Source: Epibacterium sp. Ofav1-8
GTDB lineage: Bacteria > Pseudomonadota > Alphaproteobacteria > Rhodobacterales > Rhodobacteraceae
Direction: 5' to 3'
NCBI RefSeq assembly: GCF_022348185.1
Contig: NZ_JAKRFD010000004.1
Coordinates: forward strand, 1-64,000
Length of the DNA stretch: 64,000 bases
How positions within the stretch are numbered: position 1 is the first letter of the stretch; every line of letters starts with the position of its first letter. Positions 60,550-64,000 of the stretch are shown here, piece after piece. The position numbers and the translations under genes are program-made. The notes under the pieces were generated by a model, which made no database searches, had not been told where the DNA came from, and saw nothing but the letters and a program-made list of their open reading frames with translations.

Positions 60550-61698
60550 ATGACCATCGCCGTTTTGATTGTTGCCGCTGGCAAAGGAACCCGCGCCGGC
60601 GGCGGCATGGCCAAACAATGGCGCCCGTTGGCCGGGCAGCGGGTGATCGACTGGACCATCGCGGCGTTCCAACGTGCGGGCTGCGACACGATCATGGTGG
60701 TGCGCGATCCGGAAAATGAGCACGCGGCAGAGGCGCTCGCAGGTCACAATGACCTTCTGTATGCCGATGGCGGCGCTGACCGGTCAACCTCGGTCCGCAA
60801 CGGATTGATCGCGCTCAAGGATCGCGGCATCACGCGGGTCCTGATCCACGATGCCGCGCGCCCCTGTGTAAGCACGGAGGTGATCCAGGAGACACTCGCC
60901 GCTCTGGATCACGCCCCCGCCGCCGCACCGGGGCTTGCGGTGACAGATGCGCTTTGGACCGGGGCTGAGGGCCATGTCACCGGCACCCAGGACCGCAACG
61001 CCTTGTTTGCCGCGCAAACCCCGCAGGCGTTTCATTTTGACGCAATCCTTGCGGCGCATCTTGCACTGGATGAGGTGGCGGCAGACGATGTGGAGGTCGC
61101 GCGCAAGGCGGGGCTGCCCGTACGCATCACCCAAGGCGACGTCAACAATATCAAGATCACCCGGCCCGAGGATTTTGCCCGCGCCGAACATATATTGAGG
61201 AGCAACATGGACGGCATTCCGGATATCAGACTGGGCAACGGCTACGACGTGCATCGTTTTGGTCCCGGTGATCACGTGACCCTCTGCGGTATTGAGGTTC
61301 CCCATGACCGCGGCCTGCAAGGCCACTCGGACGCCGATGTGGGCATGCATGCGGTGACGGATGCGCTCTATGGGGCGATGGCGGAGGGCGATATCGGACG
61401 TCACTTCCCGCCCAGCGACCCGCAGTGGAAAGGTGCTGCGTCAGAGATTTTCCTGCGTCATGCGGTGGATCTCGCCCGCTCCAAAGGCTTTGTCATCAGC
61501 AATGTCGACTGTACGCTGGTCTGTGAGTTCCCCAAAATCGGCCCCCACGCCGAGACCATGCGCACGCAAATGGCCGAGATCATGGGGCTTGATCGCAACC
61601 GCGTGTCGGTGAAGGCCACGACGTCCGAACGTCTGGGCTTTACCGGCCGTGGCGAGGGGATTGCGGCGCTTGCCACCGCAACGCTGGTGCGCACATGA
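60550..61698 (+). CDS. ispDF: Bifunctional IspD/IspF (isoprenoid MEP pathway)
   Basis: The product is 382 aa. Residues 1-220 are IspD ([47 protein letters not shown]), which makes CDP-methylerythritol. Residues 228-382 are IspF ([15 protein letters not shown] with the metal site, [20 protein letters not shown]), which makes the cyclodiphosphate. The fusion is typical of alphaproteobacteria. GTG 60538 is an alternative start. The stop overlaps pgpA by 4 bp. Confidence 0.97.
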   Translation: MTIAVLIVAAGKGTRAGGGMAKQWRPLAGQRVIDWTIAAFQRAGCDTIMVVRDPENEHAAEALAGHNDLLYADGGADRSTSVRNGLIALKDRGITRVLIHDAARPCVSTEVIQETLAALDHAPAAAPGLAVTDALWTGAEGHVTGTQDRNALFAAQTPQAFHFDAILAAHLALDEVAADDVEVARKAGLPVRITQGDVNNIKITRPEDFARAEHILRSNMDGIPDIRLGNGYDVHRFGPGDHVTLCGIEVPHDRGLQGHSDADVGMHAVTDALYGAMAEGDIGRHFPPSDPQWKGAASEIFLRHAVDLARSKGFVISNVDCTLVCEFPKIGPHAETMRTQMAEIMGLDRNRVSVKATTSERLGFTGRGEGIAALATATLVRT

Positions 61699-62192
61699 CA
61701 CTTCCACAACTCATTGGAACCTGTTGTGGTGTCGGGTATTTACGCCCTGCCCCCGGCACTTGGGGTTCGCTGGTCGCGCTGCCCTTGACCTATGCGCTGC
61801 ATGTGGCTGGCGGCTTTCCTCTGCTGGCGGCGGTGACGATCCTCGCGATCGTTGTCGGCCTCTGGGCCGCCACTGAGATGACTCGCGGCCAGGAAGATCT
61901 GGATCCATCGGAATTTGTATTGGATGAACTCGCCGGGCAGATGCTGGCGCTTTGGGCGATCTCGCTGCCTGCGTGGCTACACGGTCTGGATATCACAGCG
62001 CTTTGGCCCGGTTGGGTTGCAGGTTTCATCCTGTTTCGCCTCTTTGACATCTGGAAACCGGGGCCTGTTGGCTGGGCGGACCGCAAGAAAGGCCCGTTTG
62101 GTGTGATGATGGATGATGTGATCGCCGGGGTCATGGCCGGGATTGGCGTCGCCCTTCTGGCGGGGTTCTCGCATGGGGTGCTTGGGTTATGA
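61695..62192 (+). CDS. pgpA: Phosphatidylglycerophosphatase A
   Basis: The product is 165 aa with about four membrane helices. Family motifs are [33 protein letters not shown] and a final [15 protein letters not shown]. It dephosphorylates phosphatidylglycerophosphate in the inner membrane. It overlaps ispDF and cinA by 4 bp each, so the three are translated together. Confidence 0.94.
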   Translation: MTLPQLIGTCCGVGYLRPAPGTWGSLVALPLTYALHVAGGFPLLAAVTILAIVVGLWAATEMTRGQEDLDPSEFVLDELAGQMLALWAISLPAWLHGLDITALWPGWVAGFILFRLFDIWKPGPVGWADRKKGPFGVMMDDVIAGVMAGIGVALLAGFSHGVLGL

Positions 62193-62668
62193 ATATCAAC
62201 ACCATGTTGGATCTTGCTAAAGCGCAAGGCGCAACCCTTGCCACCGCCGAGAGCTGCACCGGAGGCATGATCGCCGCCGCGCTGACGGATATTCCCGGCT
62301 CCTCTGCGGTGGTGGACCGGGGGTTTGTCACCTACTCCAACGCGGCAAAGATGCAGATGCTTGGTGTAAGTGCCCAAACACTCAAGGATTTTGGCGCGGT
62401 GAGCGAAGAGACCGCGCGCGAAATGGCCGAGGGCGCGCTGCGCGCCGCGGGAACCACCTTTGCGGTGTCCGTCACCGGCATCGCTGGTCCCGGAGGATCA
62501 GAGCACAAACCCGAAGGGCGTGTCTGTTTTGGTCTGGCGCAATCCGGCGCAGAGACGGTGACAGAACTGGTGGATTTTGGCGCGTTGGGACGGGATAAGG
62601 TGCGCCTTGCCAGCCGGGATCATGCGCTTGCAATGCTCCGGCGCGCGCTGGAACGGCGCACCGCCTAA
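62189..62668 (+). CDS. CinA C-terminal domain protein (nicotinamide-nucleotide amidase)
   Basis: The product is 159 aa, the stand-alone PncC/CinA-C form. TAESCTGGMIAAALTDIPGS holds the nucleophile serine, with VDRGFVTYSNAAK and VSVTGIAGPGGSEHKPEGRV as further signatures. It deamidates nicotinamide mononucleotide for NAD recycling. It is the last gene of the ispDF-pgpA operon. Confidence 0.93.
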   Translation: MNINTMLDLAKAQGATLATAESCTGGMIAAALTDIPGSSAVVDRGFVTYSNAAKMQMLGVSAQTLKDFGAVSEETAREMAEGALRAAGTTFAVSVTGIAGPGGSEHKPEGRVCFGLAQSGAETVTELVDFGALGRDKVRLASRDHALAMLRRALERRTA

Positions 62669-62702
62669 AACGCCAAAATCCCCTTGTTAGAGCCTGATAT
62701 CT

Positions 62703-63149
62703 TCAGCCATAGAGCTCTGCTGCGCGGCGTTCAAACGCGCGCACGATCCGCTGCATCGCCTCGTTGAAGACCACACCGATGATCCCCTGCAACACGGCGT
62801 TCTTGAACTCGAAATCGACAAAGAAACTCACATCACAACCGCCATCCGCACGATCAGCAAACGCCCAGTTGGATTTCATATAGCGAAACGGCCCATCGAG
62901 GTATTCGGTGTCGATCTTGTGTTCATCGGGGTGCAGCACCACGCGGCTGCCGAAGCGTTCCCGAAACACCTTGAAGGAAATCACCAGATCCGCCTCCATC
63001 ACCTCGGACGCACCCTGCGGTGTGCGGCTGCGGATGCGCGCGGCGGCGCACCACGGCAGGAATTTCGGGTATGATCCCACATCCGCCACCAGATCATACA
63101 TCTGCTGGGCGCTATAGGGCATCGGTCGGGTTTCCGAATGTGTTGGCAT
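62703..63149 (-). CDS. COQ10/RatA-type START-domain protein
   Basis: The product is 148 aa. PYSAQQMYDLVADVGSYPKF, then LPWCAAARI and ADLVISFKVFRERFGSRV, match the polyketide-cyclase/START family of coenzyme Q-binding COQ10 proteins, whose bacterial members are also labelled RatA toxins. In alphaproteobacteria a ubiquinone role is more likely. It is divergent from hpt and convergent with cinA. Confidence 0.9.
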   Translation of the reverse strand: MPTHSETRPMPYSAQQMYDLVADVGSYPKFLPWCAAARIRSRTPQGASEVMEADLVISFKVFRERFGSRVVLHPDEHKIDTEYLDGPFRYMKSNWAFADRADGGCDVSFFVDFEFKNAVLQGIIGVVFNEAMQRIVRAFERRAAELYG

Positions 63150-63223
63150 CTCAGCTCAATTCGTCTTCTGTACAGGTGGCGCGTGGTGTCCTATGAACGC
63201 GTGCGAAATTCAAGGGGGCAAGC

Positions 63224-63760
63224 ATGTCAGAGCGACCATATGTCATTGATGTAATGATCTCGGCCAAGGCCATCGCTGCACGAATCGAAGAGCTATGCGG
63301 CGACATCACCGCCGAGTTTGGCGACACCGACAAGCTGGTGGTCGTGGGCCTGTTGCGCGGCAGTTTCGTGTTCATCGCCGATCTGGTGCGAGAGCTGGAC
63401 CTGCCGATCGAGGTGGATTTCCTTGAGGCGTCCTCGTATGGCGACGGCATGGAAAGCAGCCGAGAGGTACGCATTCTCAAAGACTTGCGCGGCGCAATTG
63501 AAGGGCGAGACGTGCTGGTGGTCGAGGATATCGTCGACACCGGTCACACGCTGAATCACGTGATCTCCCTCCTCAAGAGCCGCAAGCCCGCGCGCCTCAA
63601 ATCCATCGCCCTGCTCGACAAACCCTCCCGCCGCGAGGTGGATTTCCGCGCCGACTGGATCGGGTTTGAAATCCCGGATGAATTTGTCGTGGGATATGGC
63701 ATCGATTTTGCTCAGCGCAATCGCAACCTGCCCCACATCGGCAAGGTCCGCTTTACCTGA
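63224..63760 (+). CDS. hpt: Hypoxanthine phosphoribosyltransferase
   Basis: The product is 178 aa. The PRPP loop is [19 protein letters not shown], an early strand-loop is [20 protein letters not shown], and [20 protein letters not shown] ends the protein. It salvages hypoxanthine to IMP. It is monocistronic between divergent and convergent neighbours. Confidence 0.95.
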   Translation: MSERPYVIDVMISAKAIAARIEELCGDITAEFGDTDKLVVVGLLRGSFVFIADLVRELDLPIEVDFLEASSYGDGMESSREVRILKDLRGAIEGRDVLVVEDIVDTGHTLNHVISLLKSRKPARLKSIALLDKPSRREVDFRADWIGFEIPDEFVVGYGIDFAQRNRNLPHIGKVRFT

Positions 63761-63813
63761 GCCTGTTGCGCCAACGGGCCGAAATGCGCCGGTTCAACCT
63801 CTGTGACCGGCGG

Positions 63814-64000
63814 CTAACCCAAGACGCTGTAAATGGACCTCAGAAATATGCCGCTGCCGATCGGGATCAGCGCGTCAGGGAAATCATAGTCCGGATTGTG
63901 AAGCTGCGGATGATCCTCTCCGGCGCCCAACCAGAACATCGCGGATTTCGCCGAATGGGCAAATTGACCAAAGTCCTCGGAAAACGCTTGCGGATGATCG
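63814..64000 (-). CDS. M20-family peptidase/amidohydrolase, C-terminal part
   Basis: The last 61 codons of a leftward gene that starts beyond the window. The protein ends with HPQAFSEDFGQFAHSAKSAM, then FWLGAGEDHPQLHNPDYDFP, the C-terminal pattern of M20D amidohydrolases (hippurate or N-acyl-amino acid hydrolases), where the SEDFG acid is a metal ligand and the HNPDYDFPD loop follows. It is convergent with hpt, 53 bp apart. Confidence 0.85.
   Translation of the reverse strand, partial: DHPQAFSEDFGQFAHSAKSAMFWLGAGEDHPQLHNPDYDFPDALIPIGSGIFLRSIYSVLG

Noticed and set aside
62703-63149. RatA toxin of a type II toxin-antitoxin pair
   Set aside because: No RatB-like partner is adjacent, and the sequence fits the COQ10-type START proteins common in alphaproteobacteria.

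Overview
The window comes from a Rhodobacteraceae (Roseobacter-group) alphaproteobacterial chromosome. Evidence is the high GC content, the gene run dusB-ntrB-ntrC-ntrY-ntrX-trkA-trkH-hfq-hflX, a fused ispDF, a HemB without zinc cysteines, an Usg-family protein, and an NtrC that lacks the sigma-54 contact loop. The exact genus cannot be fixed from sequence reading alone.

Positions 1-17567 are the right-hand part of an HK97-type prophage whose left end lies outside the window. Late genes run leftward: HNH nuclease, small and large terminase, portal, prohead protease, major capsid protein, and a cut-off head-tail connector. An AT-rich cargo zone (about 6.4-9.8 kb) holds a secreted eight-cysteine protein with its own promoter and an HNH-domain protein set between two direct repeats of about 150 bp. 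The leftward early operon (10.0-13.0 kb) encodes a Cro-like protein and replication-type proteins, with a candidate origin (perfect DnaA box plus a phased GACWGTC array) at the 3' end of the putative initiator. A CI-like repressor is divergent from the Cro gene. Four copies of one 16-bp operator-like motif sit at the Cro/CI control region and at the promoter of a rightward operon that leads to a cytosine methyltransferase-like gene, an excisionase and a tyrosine integrase. The prophage ends in a 49-nt tRNA-Gly(CCC) 3' remnant, the predicted attachment site.

From 17.7 kb onward the content is ordinary host chromosome: acyl-CoA thioesterase, pgl and usg, gyrA, an M32 carboxypeptidase, ctaA, an rRNA/tRNA methyltransferase of the TrmJ type, a ThiE-like protein, the pseudouridine degradation pair psuK-psuG, a DUF502 membrane protein, a patatin/bdhA pair, an orphan family 5 solute-binding protein with a candidate divergent small RNA, an XRE-cupin regulator facing an acyl-CoA ligase/DsbA-like pair, an MFS exporter, mfd, hemB, a SYLF lipoprotein, a beta-hydroxyacid dehydrogenase and a penicillin-acylase-family hydrolase.

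From 48.4 to 60.4 kb lies the nitrogen-regulation and potassium-uptake cluster (dusB-ntrBC-ntrYX-trkA-trkH-hfq-hflX), read leftward. Divergent from it, ispDF-pgpA-cinA form a tightly overlapping operon. A COQ10-type START protein, hpt and the 3' end of an M20 peptidase gene close the window. The most unusual material is in the prophage: its operator system, the candidate origin, the repeat-flanked cargo, and a hidden small membrane protein gene.
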